Source: Pseudomonas fluorescens (GTDB taxonomy: Bacteria; Pseudomonadota; Gammaproteobacteria; Pseudomonadales; Pseudomonadaceae). From it: 64,000 nucleotides of DNA. The notes under the pieces were generated by a model. The model saw nothing but the letters and a program-made list of their open reading frames with translations. It did not search any database and had not been told where the DNA came from. The position numbers were made by a program, and so were the translations under genes. The stretch covers positions 1,087,501-1,151,500 of the forward strand of contig NZ_LR134318.1 of NCBI RefSeq assembly GCF_900636825.1. Reading direction: 5' to 3'. Position 1 is the first letter of the stretch. Every line of letters starts with the position of its first letter. Shown in pieces: positions 34,051 through 44,383 of the stretch.

Positions 34051-35517
34051 TCATTGCCCGAGTTGCGCAGTCTGTTGACCAGCGCCCGGGAATACGTTGC
34101 GTTTGCAGATTTTCGCTTCGACTTTTTGTGGCGCGGCACCGGGCTTGGCTTCAGGGCCCTGGACTTCAACGGCCAGCAGGTTTTGCGAGGCCCAGTCTTC
34201 GTCCGTGCGCAGCTCAAAGGCGAAACGACCGTCGGTGTCGGAAGTTTCCGGTTTCTCGATTTTGATGTCCTCGTGGCGACCGTTCATGTACCAGAGGGTG
34301 GCTTGCAGGGTTTTCACCGACGTGTCGGCGAAGCGGATGTCGACCTGATGGCTGGCGTTCTGCAGGTTCAGGTTCTTGCTGTTGACCATCAGTTCCTGTT
34401 TGCTGCCCGGCTTCAGCGTGGCGCTGCCGGTCATCTGCGCGTCTTTGCCTTCGCAACCGTTATCGAGCAAGGCCATCATCTGGCGATAGATGGTTTCCTG
34501 GTCGAGGCGATACAGCGGCGAGAACTCCCAGATGAGAATCTTCGGCGGGGTCTTCTGGAATTCTTCGCTGCCCAGATATTGCAGCATCGAACCTTCAAAA
34601 CCGCCGCCGGGGAACGCTACGTTGAGAATGTCGGCGCCGATGGCTTCTTCGAGGAAACCGGCGAAGTTGTAGTTCTTGCCGCTGTGCGAAGTACCGACCA
34701 GGGTGATCTGCGGATTGCCCGAATCGCCGAACAGATCGCCGTCGCCTGCCTCACCTTTCGGCTCGGTGGTGAACTGGTCCATGTACTGGATCGCGTAGCT
34801 GGTGCCGCACAGTTGCCCGGCCATGTTGTGCAGGGTGCCGGTCTTGCCCATGCGCCCGGACTTCTTGGTCTCGAACTCACGTTTGGGAATGTCGGCGAAG
34901 GCCGGGATCTGCTTGACCTTCTCGGCGACGATTTTCGCCGTGCGCTGGGCACCATACGGCGTCCAGTGCTGGTCGCCACGGAAGTAGAAATCGTGGGCGG
35001 GCAGGGTGTCCGGCAGCGATTCGTTGGTCAGTGGCGACAGGTCTGGCACGACGTAGCCCATCTTGGCGAAACGGCCGAGCATGGTCTTGTAGTTGCCCAG
35101 AGCTTTCTCGTAATCGAACGCGGCTTTTTCCTGCGGGTTGAGCTTGTTGCGGTTCACCAGACCTCGGGTCGGCTGGTATACGATCACCAGCTCCACGCCT
35201 TTGCTCTTGAACGCATCGTGCAACTGTTGCAGGCGTTTGTAGCCGGCCGGTGTGGTGTTGAACTCGGTGCGCAGGTCTTCCTGAGTCCGGAACAGCCAGT
35301 CGCCCTGGGCCTGCACCAGCGTGGTGAAATTCTGCTGATAACGCGTCGTGTAGTTCTTCGCGTCGTGGGCGGCCGGGCACAGGTTGCAGCACGGCTCGGC
35401 GGTGAATTTCGGCGGCGCAACGGTTGCATCGTCAGCGTCGGCGCGGGCGTTGCCGGCAGCGAGAATGCCGAGGGTCAGGGCCGAGAGGCTGAGCAGCTTG
35501 ATCATGTGTGGGTGCAT
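34051..35517 (-). CDS. algX: Alginate acetyltransferase / secretion-scaffold AlgX
   Basis: A 488-residue periplasmic protein. Signal peptide (about 1-26, ending NARADAD), an SGNH-like catalytic domain with D-x-H in [13 protein letters not shown] and the serine in [14 protein letters not shown], then a C-terminal carbohydrate-binding module (about 375-470). It adds acetyl to the polymer and is needed in the trans-periplasmic complex with AlgK and MucD. GAGGA lies about 8 bases before the ATG. Downstream it overlaps the optional algL start. Confidence 0.95.
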   Translation of the reverse strand: MHPHMIKLLSLSALTLGILAAGNARADADDATVAPPKFTAEPCCNLCPAAHDAKNYTTRYQQNFTTLVQAQGDWLFRTQEDLRTEFNTTPAGYKRLQQLHDAFKSKGVELVIVYQPTRGLVNRNKLNPQEKAAFDYEKALGNYKTMLGRFAKMGYVVPDLSPLTNESLPDTLPAHDFYFRGDQHWTPYGAQRTAKIVAEKVKQIPAFADIPKREFETKKSGRMGKTGTLHNMAGQLCGTSYAIQYMDQFTTEPKGEAGDGDLFGDSGNPQITLVGTSHSGKNYNFAGFLEEAIGADILNVAFPGGGFEGSMLQYLGSEEFQKTPPKILIWEFSPLYRLDQETIYRQMMALLDNGCEGKDAQMTGSATLKPGSKQELMVNSKNLNLQNASHQVDIRFADTSVKTLQATLWYMNGRHEDIKIEKPETSDTDGRFAFELRTDEDWASQNLLAVEVQGPEAKPGAAPQKVEAKICKRNVFPGAGQQTAQLGQ

Positions 35518-35527
35518 AAAAATATCC

Positions 35528-37099
35528 TCAGTCCTGCATTTCGGTCTGGCGTTCGACAGGGTCGATCAGCACGGCTTTCTGCTGGCGTACCAGCAAGTCG
35601 AGAATTTCATCCTGGCGCTCGCCGAGGATGCCGTTGAAGCTGATGCCGCTCGATTTGGTCGGCGCCAGCATCGATACGCGATACAGCTCGACACTCAGCG
35701 GCGAGTCGATCGACAGCGGGCCGCTGCCATTGGCCGCCAGTTCGCCGCCAACCACGATCAGCGACACCTGCGCATCGAATGGATCGAGCTTGATGTCACG
35801 GTCGGTGTCGGTGAGGTCCTTGATGTGGCCGTAAACCCCGGTCAGGCCGTTGGCCATGGCGATGTTTTCGTAGAGGCGGATGTTCACGCTGTTACGAATG
35901 CGAATGCCGTGACGGGTATTGCTGATCACCTTGTTGCCCCACAGCAGGTTGTCGGCGGACTCATAGAGCGTGATGCCGTCGGTGTGGTTCTTGTAGATCT
36001 CGTTGTAGGCAATGATGTTGTTGACGCTGTTACGGTCGATCACCAGGCCCGACAACTTGTTGTCGAAACTCTTGTTGTTGAAGATGAAGCTGTCGTTGAC
36101 CTCACGGGAAATGATGATCCCGTGCTTCTTCTTCGTGCCGTGAACGGTGTTCTCGGCAATGATCAGACGGTGCGAGCGGTCATGCGGGTCGATGCCGTAG
36201 ACGATGTTGTCTTTGTAGGTGTTGCCCTTGACCACAAAGTCGCGGGTTTCGTAGCAGTAGAAGCCGTACCACATGTCCGAGAACTCGGAGCCGACGATCC
36301 AGCCGGTCGGCTCGGGACGCTTGAGGACTTTGGCCATGTTCGGCGTGTACTGGGAAATACTCACGCCGTACGACTTACTGTTGGCGTAGCCGAAGCTGGC
36401 CATCTTGCTGTTGACGATGTAGGTCTCGGTGCCGCCCCAGGCGAGCAGGAACGGACGGAATTCCTTCGGCGAACGGAACGTCGCGGGGCCGTTGTCCTTT
36501 TCGCGCCAGCCGGTGACCTTGGTGTCACGCACGAACAATTGGCCGTCGTTGACCAGGAACGAACCGGCCTCTTGGGACAGGCGCAATTCCTGGGTCTGAC
36601 CGTCGATTTCGAGGATGCCTTTCTCGCCGACCACGATCGGCAGTTTGGCCAGGTACACGCCCGGGGAGGTCTCGCTGAAATACTGCTTGGGCAGTTTTTT
36701 CGCCAGATCCTTGAGGTTCATGTAGCCGTCGTCGATGAAGATGGCCTGCGGGATGCCGTGCTGACGCACCACCCATTCAGCCATCTTGTTGTCACCGCCG
36801 ATGAAGTCCTTCAGGGCGTTTTCCTGCATCATCCGGCGCACGCTGATTTTGCCCGGCTTGCTGCGCACGATCTTCGCGGCAGCGGCTTCGGCGGTGAAAC
36901 CGGAGAGGTCGGGCAGGGTCGGCTTGGCCAGTTGCAGCGCGTCGGTCGGCGCGCTGCTGACCGTGTAGGTCTTGGCCTGTTGCAGTTCCTTGGCCACGGT
37001 CACAGGTTTGGCCGGTTCAACATTGGCGAAGGCGCCGGCGCTGGCCAGCAGCATCGCGCCGGCCAGCAGGCTCAGTGAGCCTGTTCTGGTGCTGATCAT
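35528..37099 (-). CDS. algG: Mannuronan C5-epimerase AlgG
   Basis: A 523-residue periplasmic enzyme converting mannuronate to guluronate in the polymer. Signal peptide ending near SAGAFAN; right-handed beta-helix in the second half (repeated NxVxxN-type strands, e.g. NTVHGTKKKHGIIISREVND). The catalytic DPHD motif is present in VYGIDPHDRSHRLI. Start: ATG 37099 with GGGAG about 8 bases upstream; an alternative ATG at 37126 overlaps the algE stop by four bases and would lengthen the protein by nine residues. Confidence 0.95.
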   Translation of the reverse strand: MISTRTGSLSLLAGAMLLASAGAFANVEPAKPVTVAKELQQAKTYTVSSAPTDALQLAKPTLPDLSGFTAEAAAAKIVRSKPGKISVRRMMQENALKDFIGGDNKMAEWVVRQHGIPQAIFIDDGYMNLKDLAKKLPKQYFSETSPGVYLAKLPIVVGEKGILEIDGQTQELRLSQEAGSFLVNDGQLFVRDTKVTGWREKDNGPATFRSPKEFRPFLLAWGGTETYIVNSKMASFGYANSKSYGVSISQYTPNMAKVLKRPEPTGWIVGSEFSDMWYGFYCYETRDFVVKGNTYKDNIVYGIDPHDRSHRLIIAENTVHGTKKKHGIIISREVNDSFIFNNKSFDNKLSGLVIDRNSVNNIIAYNEIYKNHTDGITLYESADNLLWGNKVISNTRHGIRIRNSVNIRLYENIAMANGLTGVYGHIKDLTDTDRDIKLDPFDAQVSLIVVGGELAANGSGPLSIDSPLSVELYRVSMLAPTKSSGISFNGILGERQDEILDLLVRQQKAVLIDPVERQTEMQD

Positions 37100-37125
37100 G
37101 TCGGGCACTCCCTTGGCGGTTTGCA

Positions 37126-38607
37126 TCAGAAGCGCCAGATCACGTCGATGAATGCGCGGTGCATGTAGGAATCAACCTGGCTGCCGTAGGCATCGCCCGG
37201 TTTGAACACACCGCCACGGAAACGCACCAGCGCCGAAGGCTCGTCGATCGACTGGCTCAACGCCGCCGGCAACAGGCCTTGCTTGAAGTACTTGGTGACG
37301 ACCAGATCCATTTCCTGGCCCAGATCCTTGTTGCCGTCTTCAAGCGGCAGCGAGGTGCTGGAGAGGATCGCGCCGGTGACGTCGTCGGTGTTGTTTTCCA
37401 CCGCGTTGATGCCATTGCTGCCGACCGGCTTGTTGCCGTCGACACGCCAGAACTTGTGATAGATCAGGCTGGCGTCGTACTCGTCGTTGATCATCCAGGA
37501 ACCGAACAGGGTGGCGGTCTGCATGTTGTTCATTTCGCCACGGAACGCTTCGCCGAAACGGTGTACGCGCGAGCGAGTGCCGGTGTAGTTGGAGCGGTTG
37601 CTTTCCAGACCGGTCTGTTCGTAATCGGCGCTGGCGCGGGCATACGCGCCGCCGACTTGCCATTGCGGATCAAGGCGCAGACGCACACCGATATCGGTGG
37701 CCCAGCCGTTGACGTCGTCGCTGCGCTTGGCTTGTGCCGGACGGCTGCCATCGGCGTTCAGCGCGTTGACCGTGTCGCGGTCGCCGCTCATGCCGGTGAT
37801 GCTGCCCCAGTAATTGACAGTGTTGGTGTTGCGCCAGTTGTAGGCGTCGCTGTCGGCGGTCAGGCCGATCCAGCTGATGTCGCCGTTCTCGGTCTTGTCC
37901 AGCGAATCGCGCGGGACACCCGGCTCGGCGTAATCGAGTTTGCCGTCATCGTGAGTGTGATGGCCGCGAATGCCGACCCACTGGCCCGGCGTCCACTGGT
38001 AAGCGGCATCGGCGTAAGCGTGCAGGCGATCCTTGTCTTTCGGCGCCAGCTCTTTCAAGTCGGTGCGGTATTCGCTGAAGCGTTCGGCGACGCCGGCGTT
38101 GGCGCGCAGCAGGGTGGTGTCGAAGGTCCAGTTCAGCGCTTCGATGTTGGTGTCGCGCCATTGGCCGTCGTCATTGCGCAGGCGCTGGCGACCGAACTTG
38201 AGCATCTCGCCAGGGTACGGCGTGAAGCCGCTGTAGCCGACCCAGAACTCGCGCATCGCCAAGTAGTTTTTCTTGGTTTCGCGATCACCGCTGTCGGTGG
38301 CTTGTTCGCCATCGGATTGCTGCAGGGTGTCGGTCTCGATGATGTCGGTCGAGGTCACGGCCTGGCCCATCGCGTAGGCGCTCCACGCGCCGCTTTCGCC
38401 GTAGATCCACGGACGCAGGTCGAGGCCCACGCCGTTGACATCGCCGCCGCCGGCCGTGCCGAGATCGCGGTCGTCTTCGGACTGGCCGGTGAGTTTCACT
38501 TCCAGACCGAAGTTCTTGGTTTCAGTCAACGCAGCCAGTGTCGGGCAAGACCAGATCAGCGCGAAGGTGAGGCCAATACCGGCCTTCACGAATGGGTTCA
38601 GCTTCAT
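37126..38607 (-). CDS. algE: Alginate outer-membrane porin AlgE
   Basis: A 493-residue outer-membrane beta-barrel through which alginate leaves the cell. Signal peptide (about 1-26), mature start near [20 protein letters not shown], and alternating hydrophobic strands ending in a terminal phenylalanine (FIDVIWRF), as expected for BAM recognition. The arginine/aspartate-rich strands fit the positively charged pore of AlgE. The start overlaps the algK stop (ATGA). Confidence 0.95.
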   Translation of the reverse strand: MKLNPFVKAGIGLTFALIWSCPTLAALTETKNFGLEVKLTGQSEDDRDLGTAGGGDVNGVGLDLRPWIYGESGAWSAYAMGQAVTSTDIIETDTLQQSDGEQATDSGDRETKKNYLAMREFWVGYSGFTPYPGEMLKFGRQRLRNDDGQWRDTNIEALNWTFDTTLLRANAGVAERFSEYRTDLKELAPKDKDRLHAYADAAYQWTPGQWVGIRGHHTHDDGKLDYAEPGVPRDSLDKTENGDISWIGLTADSDAYNWRNTNTVNYWGSITGMSGDRDTVNALNADGSRPAQAKRSDDVNGWATDIGVRLRLDPQWQVGGAYARASADYEQTGLESNRSNYTGTRSRVHRFGEAFRGEMNNMQTATLFGSWMINDEYDASLIYHKFWRVDGNKPVGSNGINAVENNTDDVTGAILSSTSLPLEDGNKDLGQEMDLVVTKYFKQGLLPAALSQSIDEPSALVRFRGGVFKPGDAYGSQVDSYMHRAFIDVIWRF

Positions 38608-40106
38608 AGTTTTTCCTCGCCGTCTTCTTCTTGCAGGGCGTGCAGTTGCAGCGTGTTCGAGTTCAGGGCGCCACGGCTGGCCTGTTCCTGTTGCAACAGG
38701 CGGCGGGCTTCGGGCAGGCGCTCGGGCGGCAATTGCGCCTCGAGGGTCGCTGCCAGTTCATCGGCTTGCGGGGTGTTCTGCGCCTTGGCCAACTGGCTGA
38801 AGACATAGGCGTTCAGCGGGTCAGGCTTGGTGCCTTTGCCTTGGGAAAACAGTTGCGCGATAGCGAAGTCGGCACTGTTCTGCCCGTTGCGGGCAGCGGT
38901 CAGCAGATGATCGAGGGCCTTTTGCGGATAGACCTTGCCCAGATAACCACGGCGATAGATCTGGCCGAGGTAGTAATCGGCGGCGACTTCACGGCCGACG
39001 GCTTTCTGGAAATGTTCTTCGGCGACTTTGGCGTCGGCCGGGACTATTTTCCCTTCGTAGTAGACCTTGCCCAGGAACAGCTCGGCGCGTGGCTGGTCAG
39101 CGGCGCGGCCGTTGTCCAGGTATTTCATCATCTGGTCGACGTCGCCCAGTTCGGGGAAGTCGTACAGCAGTTGCGCGAGGGTGACCCACGACGCCGGGTA
39201 GCCTGGGGCGATTGGCTCGAGCAGCGACTGCGCGGTTTTCTCGTCAGTCTTGCCCAGGGTCGAATCGGCCAGCACGCGGGCTACCGAATCGACACGCTGC
39301 GCGGTGACCGTGCCACGGCTGTAACCGGCTTGCATTTGCTTGATCAGCTCGGCCTGTTGCTCCGGCTGACCACGCTTCTGGTAAACGGTGGCCAGTTCGA
39401 CGTAGCAGATGTCGGTGGTGGCGAGCGCGGCTTTGCAGATTTTTTCCACGTCATCCAGGTGCTGATCGTAAGTGCCTTGGGTGCGATACAGCAGCACCTG
39501 CGCCAGACCTGCTTCCGGGTAGCCGGATTTGCGCCACTGATCGATCTGCTGCTGAGCGTTGATGTTCGGGAAGCTGTGCGGGTATTGCAGATACAGCATC
39601 GCCAGCGGGATCAACGTATTGCCTTCGCCATTGGCGGCGGCTTTTTTCAGCAGGGTTTCGGCTTCGTGGTGCTCGGCTTCGGTAGAGCCCGGTTTTGCAA
39701 CCAGCAGGCGACCGAGACGTGCCTGAGCGCGCGGCGACACGCTGGCCGCTGCGCGGTAAGTCGCTTCGGCCTGTTTCATCTGCGCCGGGTCGCGGCTGTC
39801 GACCTGAATATCGGCCAGGCCGACTTGCGCCTCGCTGTAACCCAGATCGGCCAGTTGCTGATAATTCTGCGCAGCCGTGGCGGTGTCGCCACGCTTGAGC
39901 GCTTCATTGGCCAGACGCTGATCGGGCAGACCGGCGCAACCGGCCAGAGAAACTGCCAGCGCCAAGGCACAGATGGGGCCCTTGTGGGAGCTGGCTTGCC
40001 AGCGATTCAGGCGACTCGGTGTTTCAGCAAGACCGTATTGATCCAATCGCTGGCAAGCCAGCTCCCACAGGGATCGCGGCGTTCTGAAAAGACTGGTGAT
40101 AGTCAC
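38604..40106 (-). CDS. algK: Alginate biosynthesis TPR lipoprotein AlgK
   Basis: An outer-membrane lipoprotein of Sel1-like/TPR repeats that localises AlgE and links it to the periplasmic complex. The mature protein is standard: lipobox SLAGC, then [21 protein letters not shown] and repeat helices to the end. The signal peptide is abnormal: from the GTG at 40106 (GAGG 8 bases upstream; an ATG at 40112 is too close to the site) the cysteine is residue 57, because a REPIN at 39983-40070 is translated in frame as about 29 extra residues in the n-region. From memory, the P. aeruginosa lipid cysteine is near residue 28. No start codon with a good site lies between the REPIN and the h-region. Confidence 0.92.
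   Translation of the reverse strand: MTITSLFRTPRSLWELACQRLDQYGLAETPSRLNRWQASSHKGPICALALAVSLAGCAGLPDQRLANEALKRGDTATAAQNYQQLADLGYSEAQVGLADIQVDSRDPAQMKQAEATYRAAASVSPRAQARLGRLLVAKPGSTEAEHHEAETLLKKAAANGEGNTLIPLAMLYLQYPHSFPNINAQQQIDQWRKSGYPEAGLAQVLLYRTQGTYDQHLDDVEKICKAALATTDICYVELATVYQKRGQPEQQAELIKQMQAGYSRGTVTAQRVDSVARVLADSTLGKTDEKTAQSLLEPIAPGYPASWVTLAQLLYDFPELGDVDQMMKYLDNGRAADQPRAELFLGKVYYEGKIVPADAKVAEEHFQKAVGREVAADYYLGQIYRRGYLGKVYPQKALDHLLTAARNGQNSADFAIAQLFSQGKGTKPDPLNAYVFSQLAKAQNTPQADELAATLEAQLPPERLPEARRLLQQEQASRGALNSNTLQLHALQEEDGEEKL
39983..40070. repeat. REPIN inside the algK signal-peptide coding region
   Basis: TTGTGGGAGCTGGCTTGCCA with CAGCGATT on the left and AATCGCTGGCAAGCCAGCTC with CCACAG on the right: a perfect REP doublet around a 35-base centre. 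It is transcribed and kept open in the algK frame. Confidence 0.93.
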
Positions 40107-40121
40107 AGGCATGTCCTCGAC

Positions 40122-41291
40122 TTAAAGACCGGCAGCCATGGCTTTGTCGATCAGCCAGTTCAGGTTCGGGCCACGGTCGCTGTTCACTTCCACCGGGCGA
40201 CCGGCGAGGCTGCTGTCGAGCGGCTCGTCAGGCTGGATCTGTACGCGGATATCGGAGGACAGGTCGGCGCTTTTCAGGCTGGTGCTGCTGACGATCTTGC
40301 CGGTGCGGGTCTTTTCTTCGCCGGCGATCTGGAAGCTCACCGGGGTGCCCGGACGCACATCGCCGAACTGGCGATAGGAGAAGCGTGCTTCAACGTTGGC
40401 CTGGGTGTTGCGTGGCACCAACTGGAAGATCACGTCGCCCTTGCTCGCGTACTGACCGTCAGCCACCAGTTGCTGGGCCACGGTGCAATCGCACGGCGAA
40501 GTCAGGGTGCCGGTCATTTGCTTGCCGAACAGTTCCTCAACCTTGGCCGGTGCCAGTTGGTCTTCTTCCAGATGACCTTTGAGCACATCGAGCATGCTGG
40601 TGCTGAAAGTCGCCAGCGGTGCGCCTTTGGCGGCAACACCATCGGATTTCACCAGGCTTTGCACGGTGCCGTCACGCGGCATGGTGATGTTCATTCCCGG
40701 CACGCTGACCAGACCGGCCTGCGCATGGCTGACGAAATACATGCCGTACACCGACTTGAAAATGAAACCGGCAGCGACCAGGCCAACGGCGAAAATACCG
40801 GCGCTGAACGTGACGGCCTTCAGGCGACCGAACGCGGTCATGCCGGTGTCGTTGGTCTTGTTCTTGCGCGCCTTGGTGAAGTTGTCACGCTGCAGGGTCG
40901 CGAGCACTTCGCCGATGCTGACGATGTCGCCGGCCAGGTGCGAAGTGATCAGGTGACGCAAGGTCGAAATGTCCTGCGGCTCGAGGTTCTGGAACTGGCA
41001 GCCGGCGCGGCCGGTGGCGCGATCAAAGGAACGCACCTGCAGTTCAACGTCCATGGCCAGGCCGAGGTTGTCGATGACAAATTGCAGACGCGCCTTGTAT
41101 ACCTCGCCGATGGTCAGCGGCATCTGCCCGGCGTTGAACGCCAGACCGCCAGCCGACAGATCGAGAACACGCGCTTCGAGCGGAGTCCGGTCAGGGCCGA
41201 AGAAACGCAGCTTGGCCGGGATTTTCACGCGAGCGTGCTGGCGCTGGGCTTCGGATTCATGCACTACGTTGACGTTGACGGCGGTATTCAT
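40122..41291 (-). CDS. alg44: Alginate polymerisation co-factor Alg44 (PilZ, c-di-GMP receptor)
   Basis: A 389-residue inner-membrane protein. Cytoplasmic N-terminal PilZ domain with the c-di-GMP motifs RQHAR (about residues 17-21) and DLSAGG (about 44-49); one membrane segment near residues 160-180 (FSAGIFAVGLVAAGFIF); periplasmic HlyD-like barrel-sandwich (MPRDGTVQSLVKSDGVAAKG). It senses c-di-GMP and activates Alg8. Both PilZ motifs are intact, so post-translational control should work. Confidence 0.95.
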   Translation of the reverse strand: MNTAVNVNVVHESEAQRQHARVKIPAKLRFFGPDRTPLEARVLDLSAGGLAFNAGQMPLTIGEVYKARLQFVIDNLGLAMDVELQVRSFDRATGRAGCQFQNLEPQDISTLRHLITSHLAGDIVSIGEVLATLQRDNFTKARKNKTNDTGMTAFGRLKAVTFSAGIFAVGLVAAGFIFKSVYGMYFVSHAQAGLVSVPGMNITMPRDGTVQSLVKSDGVAAKGAPLATFSTSMLDVLKGHLEEDQLAPAKVEELFGKQMTGTLTSPCDCTVAQQLVADGQYASKGDVIFQLVPRNTQANVEARFSYRQFGDVRPGTPVSFQIAGEEKTRTGKIVSSTSLKSADLSSDIRVQIQPDEPLDSSLAGRPVEVNSDRGPNLNWLIDKAMAAGL

Positions 41292-41326
41292 AGGGGCGAT
41301 TTCCTTGTTAATTCAATAGGAGCGGG

Positions 41327-42817
41327 TCAGACCATCATCAGCAGCACGGCGACAAAAATGCTGCCGGCGGAGAAGGTCATGGTCCGAGACGACCAGGTGT
41401 TGAACCAACGTTGAAAGCTGGCGAGATCACGGGTCAGGGATGTGGGCTGGCGAGTCCAGGATTGTTGGTCGAGGCGGAAGAACACGTAGATCTTCACCAG
41501 CGCGCCAACGATCTGGTTGTAATACAGAATCGCCGGGTAAGCGGGGCCGATGCGGTGGCCGGAACACGACAGCAACAGCGTCAGGATCAGACGGGTGATG
41601 CCGATCCACAGCAGGTACACGAGGATGAACGCGGTGCCGTACTTGAAGCTGGCGATCAGCGCGACGGTCAGGCCCAGCAGCGAAGTCCACATCGACACAC
41701 GCTGGTCAAACAGCACCACCGAAGTGAAAGCACCGAGACGACGGATACCCAGGCCCAGTGCGCGCGAGTTCTGGCGCAGGTTGTTGCCGTACCAGCGGAA
41801 CATCAGCTTGCGGCTGGCCTTGATGAAGCTCTTCTCTGGCGGGTGCTCAACGGTGTTGATCGCGGCATCCGGCACGTAGAAGGTGTCGTAACCCAGACGC
41901 ATCAGGCTGAACCAGCTCGACTTGTCGTCGCCGGTGAGGAACTTGAAGCGGCCCAGACGCCAATGCTGCAGCGAGTCGCTTTCAACGTCGGCGATGAATT
42001 CCGGATTGGTCACCACGGAGGCTTTGAATACCGACATCCGGCCGGTCATGGTCAGCACGCGCTTGGACAGGGCCATCGAGCACATGTTGATGTGGCGCTG
42101 GGCGAAACGCAGCTTGTGCCATTCGCTCATGATGTAGCCGCCGCGCACTTCGCAGAATTCGTTGGTGGTCAGGCCGCCGACATTGCCGAACAGCTGGAAC
42201 CACGGCACGGTCTTGCGCACGACGCCTTCGCCGAGCACGGTGTCGCCGTCGATCACGGCCACCACGGCGCGGTCGTCCGGCAGGTGACGGGAAATCGCGC
42301 GGAAACCGAACGCCAGACCATCGCGCTTGCCGGTGCCGGGAATGCGCACGAAGTCGAGCTTGACGCGCTCCGGCGGATTCATCCGTGCCCACAGCGCCTT
42401 GACCAGCAACTCGTCGGACATTTCCACGATCGAGCAGACAATGGTGGTCGGCAGTTCGCAGTCGATGGCTTCGCGGATCACCGAGCTGTAGACCTGCGCG
42501 GTTGTCAGCGCGTCAATACGAAAGCTGGTGACCATCAGAAACACATGCGACGGGTCGGCCGCTTTACCCAGCTTGCGCACTTTGCGGCGCAGATGCGGGT
42601 AAACGATGTAGAGAAAAATCATGCCGCGCACAAAGTGCGTTGCACCCATCGAGTAGCGCCAGATACCCACGGCGCCAATCAGGAAAATGAAGTCCTTCGA
42701 CTCGGAGTCGAATGTGGACGTGGGCAGCATCAAGGCCAGGCCCATCAACAAACTTAGGTAAAACAGCCAACCGGCGGCCTGAAGTAGGCCGTGTTTTAGC
42801 CTGTGCATAATCTGCAT
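41327..42817 (-). CDS. alg8: Alginate polymerase, GT2 glycosyltransferase Alg8
   Basis: A 496-residue inner-membrane synthase that polymerises GDP-mannuronate. Membrane segments at the N-terminus (about 13-32, 42-65), a GT2 cytoplasmic domain with [13 protein letters not shown] (donor-binding D-x-D) and [20 protein letters not shown] (acceptor-side D and Q-x-x-R-like motif), and further C-terminal membrane segments. Two ATGs (42817 and 42808) are plausible starts; neither has a strong site. A 249-base gap with a REPIN separates it from algD. Confidence 0.95.
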   Translation of the reverse strand: MQIMHRLKHGLLQAAGWLFYLSLLMGLALMLPTSTFDSESKDFIFLIGAVGIWRYSMGATHFVRGMIFLYIVYPHLRRKVRKLGKAADPSHVFLMVTSFRIDALTTAQVYSSVIREAIDCELPTTIVCSIVEMSDELLVKALWARMNPPERVKLDFVRIPGTGKRDGLAFGFRAISRHLPDDRAVVAVIDGDTVLGEGVVRKTVPWFQLFGNVGGLTTNEFCEVRGGYIMSEWHKLRFAQRHINMCSMALSKRVLTMTGRMSVFKASVVTNPEFIADVESDSLQHWRLGRFKFLTGDDKSSWFSLMRLGYDTFYVPDAAINTVEHPPEKSFIKASRKLMFRWYGNNLRQNSRALGLGIRRLGAFTSVVLFDQRVSMWTSLLGLTVALIASFKYGTAFILVYLLWIGITRLILTLLLSCSGHRIGPAYPAILYYNQIVGALVKIYVFFRLDQQSWTRQPTSLTRDLASFQRWFNTWSSRTMTFSAGSIFVAVLLMMV

Positions 42818-42902
42818 CCGTCTCTATCTCGGGCTGGGCCCGATGGGGTTAAGGCAGGCTTACGAAAAAATTGCGATGTCACGCGCAATTCTGGCGATCC
42901 CG

Positions 42903-43015
42903 GTAGGAGCTGCCGAAGGCTGCGATCTTTTGATCTTTTTGGGTGTTCACTCACGACTCAAGTGACCCCGGTAAAGATCGCAGCCTCGTTTTACTCGTCA
43001 GCTCCTGCATCGGGT
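42903..43015. repeat. REPIN between algD and alg8
   Basis: GTAGGAGCTGCCGAAGGCT with GATCTTTTGATC on the left; AAAGATCGCAGCCTCG with GTCAGCTCCTGC on the right, around a 35-base centre. It lies where the algD transcript passes to alg8. Confidence 0.88.
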
Positions 43016-43066
43016 TCACACAGTCAGTGCGCGGCGACGCGGTATGCGGCGCCGCGCAATGTCTGC

Positions 43067-44383
43067 TTACCAGCAGATCCCTTCGGTACGGGTGCCGGCG
43101 TCGGTGGCCTTGGCCATGAAGCCGACCAGGTCGATGACCTGTTTGCCGTGCGGCGCCTGTTGAGCCAGCGAACGGAATTTCTCGTCGCGGTTGCCGAGGA
43201 TGATCACGTCGGAGTTGTCGATCACCGAATCGAAGTCCGAGTTGAGCAGGGACGATACGTGCGGGATCTTCGACTCGATGTAGTCTTTGTTCGCACCGTG
43301 AACACGGGCGTACTCGACGTTGCTGTCGTAGATGCTCAGGTCGTAACCCTTGCCGATCAGCATTTCGGCGAGTTCAACCAGCGGGCTTTCGCGCAGGTCG
43401 TCAGTGCCGGCCTTGAAGCTCAAGCCAAGCAGGGCGACTTTGCGTTTTTCGTGGCTTTCAACGATGTCGAAAGCGTTCTGCACTTGCGATTCGTTACTGC
43501 GCATCAGCGAGTTGAGCAGCGGCGCTTCGACGTCCAGGGAACCGGCGCGGTAGGTCAGCGCACGCACGTCTTTGGGCAGGCACGAACCGCCGAAGGCGAA
43601 GCCTGGGCGCATGTAGTACTGGGACAGGTTCAGCGTCTTGTCCTGGCAGACCACTTCCATCACTTCACGACCATCGACGCCGACCGCTTTGGCGATGTTG
43701 CCGATCTCGTTGGCGAAGGTCACTTTGGTCGCATGCCAGACGTTGCAGGTGTACTTGATCATTTCGGCAACGGCGATGTCCTTGCGGATGATCGGTGCGT
43801 CGAGTTCTTCGTACAGCGATTGCAGAACGTCGCCCGACGCGGTGTCGAACTCGCCGATAACGGTCATCGGTGGCTGGTCGTAGTCAGCAATGGCGGTGGA
43901 TTCACGCAGGAATTCCGGGTTGACCGCAACGCCGAAGTCGACGCCAGCCTTTTTGCCCGAGCAGTCTTCCAGAATCGGGATCACCACGTTGGCCACGGTG
44001 CCTGGCAGCACGGTGCTGCGTACGACGATGGTGTGGCGGGTGGTTTTTTCACGCAGGACAAAACCGATCTCGCGGCACACGGCCTCGATGTAGTTCAGTT
44101 CCAGGTCGCCGTTCTTTTTGCTCGGCGTGCCGACGCAGATCATCGACAGGTCGGTATCACGAATCGCCTCGGCGAAGTTGGTCGTGCCGCGCAGACGACC
44201 GGTCTGGATACCCTGTTGCAGCAGTTCGCCCAGGCCTGGTTCTACAATCGGCGATTTGCCGGCGTTAATCATGTCGATCTTGTCTTTGGCAACATCGACG
44301 CCAACTACGTCATGGCCCCGTGCAGACAGGCAACCGGCACATACTGCGCCAACGTAACCCAAACCAAATATGCTGATGCGCAT
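43067..44383 (-). CDS. algD: GDP-mannose 6-dehydrogenase AlgD
   Basis: A 438-residue cytoplasmic enzyme making GDP-mannuronate, the committed step. Rossmann motif GLGYVGAVCAGCLSARGH at the N-terminus, catalytic cysteine in FAFGGSCLPKDVRAL (about residue 268), and the C-terminal GDP-binding domain (LLGLSFKAGTDDLRESPLVE). AGAGGT lies 8 bases before the ATG. First gene of the alginate operon; about 800 bases of upstream non-coding DNA fit its known long promoter (AlgU, AlgR, AmrZ). Confidence 0.97.
   Translation of the reverse strand: MRISIFGLGYVGAVCAGCLSARGHDVVGVDVAKDKIDMINAGKSPIVEPGLGELLQQGIQTGRLRGTTNFAEAIRDTDLSMICVGTPSKKNGDLELNYIEAVCREIGFVLREKTTRHTIVVRSTVLPGTVANVVIPILEDCSGKKAGVDFGVAVNPEFLRESTAIADYDQPPMTVIGEFDTASGDVLQSLYEELDAPIIRKDIAVAEMIKYTCNVWHATKVTFANEIGNIAKAVGVDGREVMEVVCQDKTLNLSQYYMRPGFAFGGSCLPKDVRALTYRAGSLDVEAPLLNSLMRSNESQVQNAFDIVESHEKRKVALLGLSFKAGTDDLRESPLVELAEMLIGKGYDLSIYDSNVEYARVHGANKDYIESKIPHVSSLLNSDFDSVIDNSDVIILGNRDEKFRSLAQQAPHGKQVIDLVGFMAKATDAGTRTEGICW

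Noticed and set aside
38631..41414. A 927-codon open frame on the plus strand opposite algK and alg44
   Set aside because: It mirrors genuine genes in GC-rich DNA; its translation has no recognisable domain and algK/alg44 are unmistakable.
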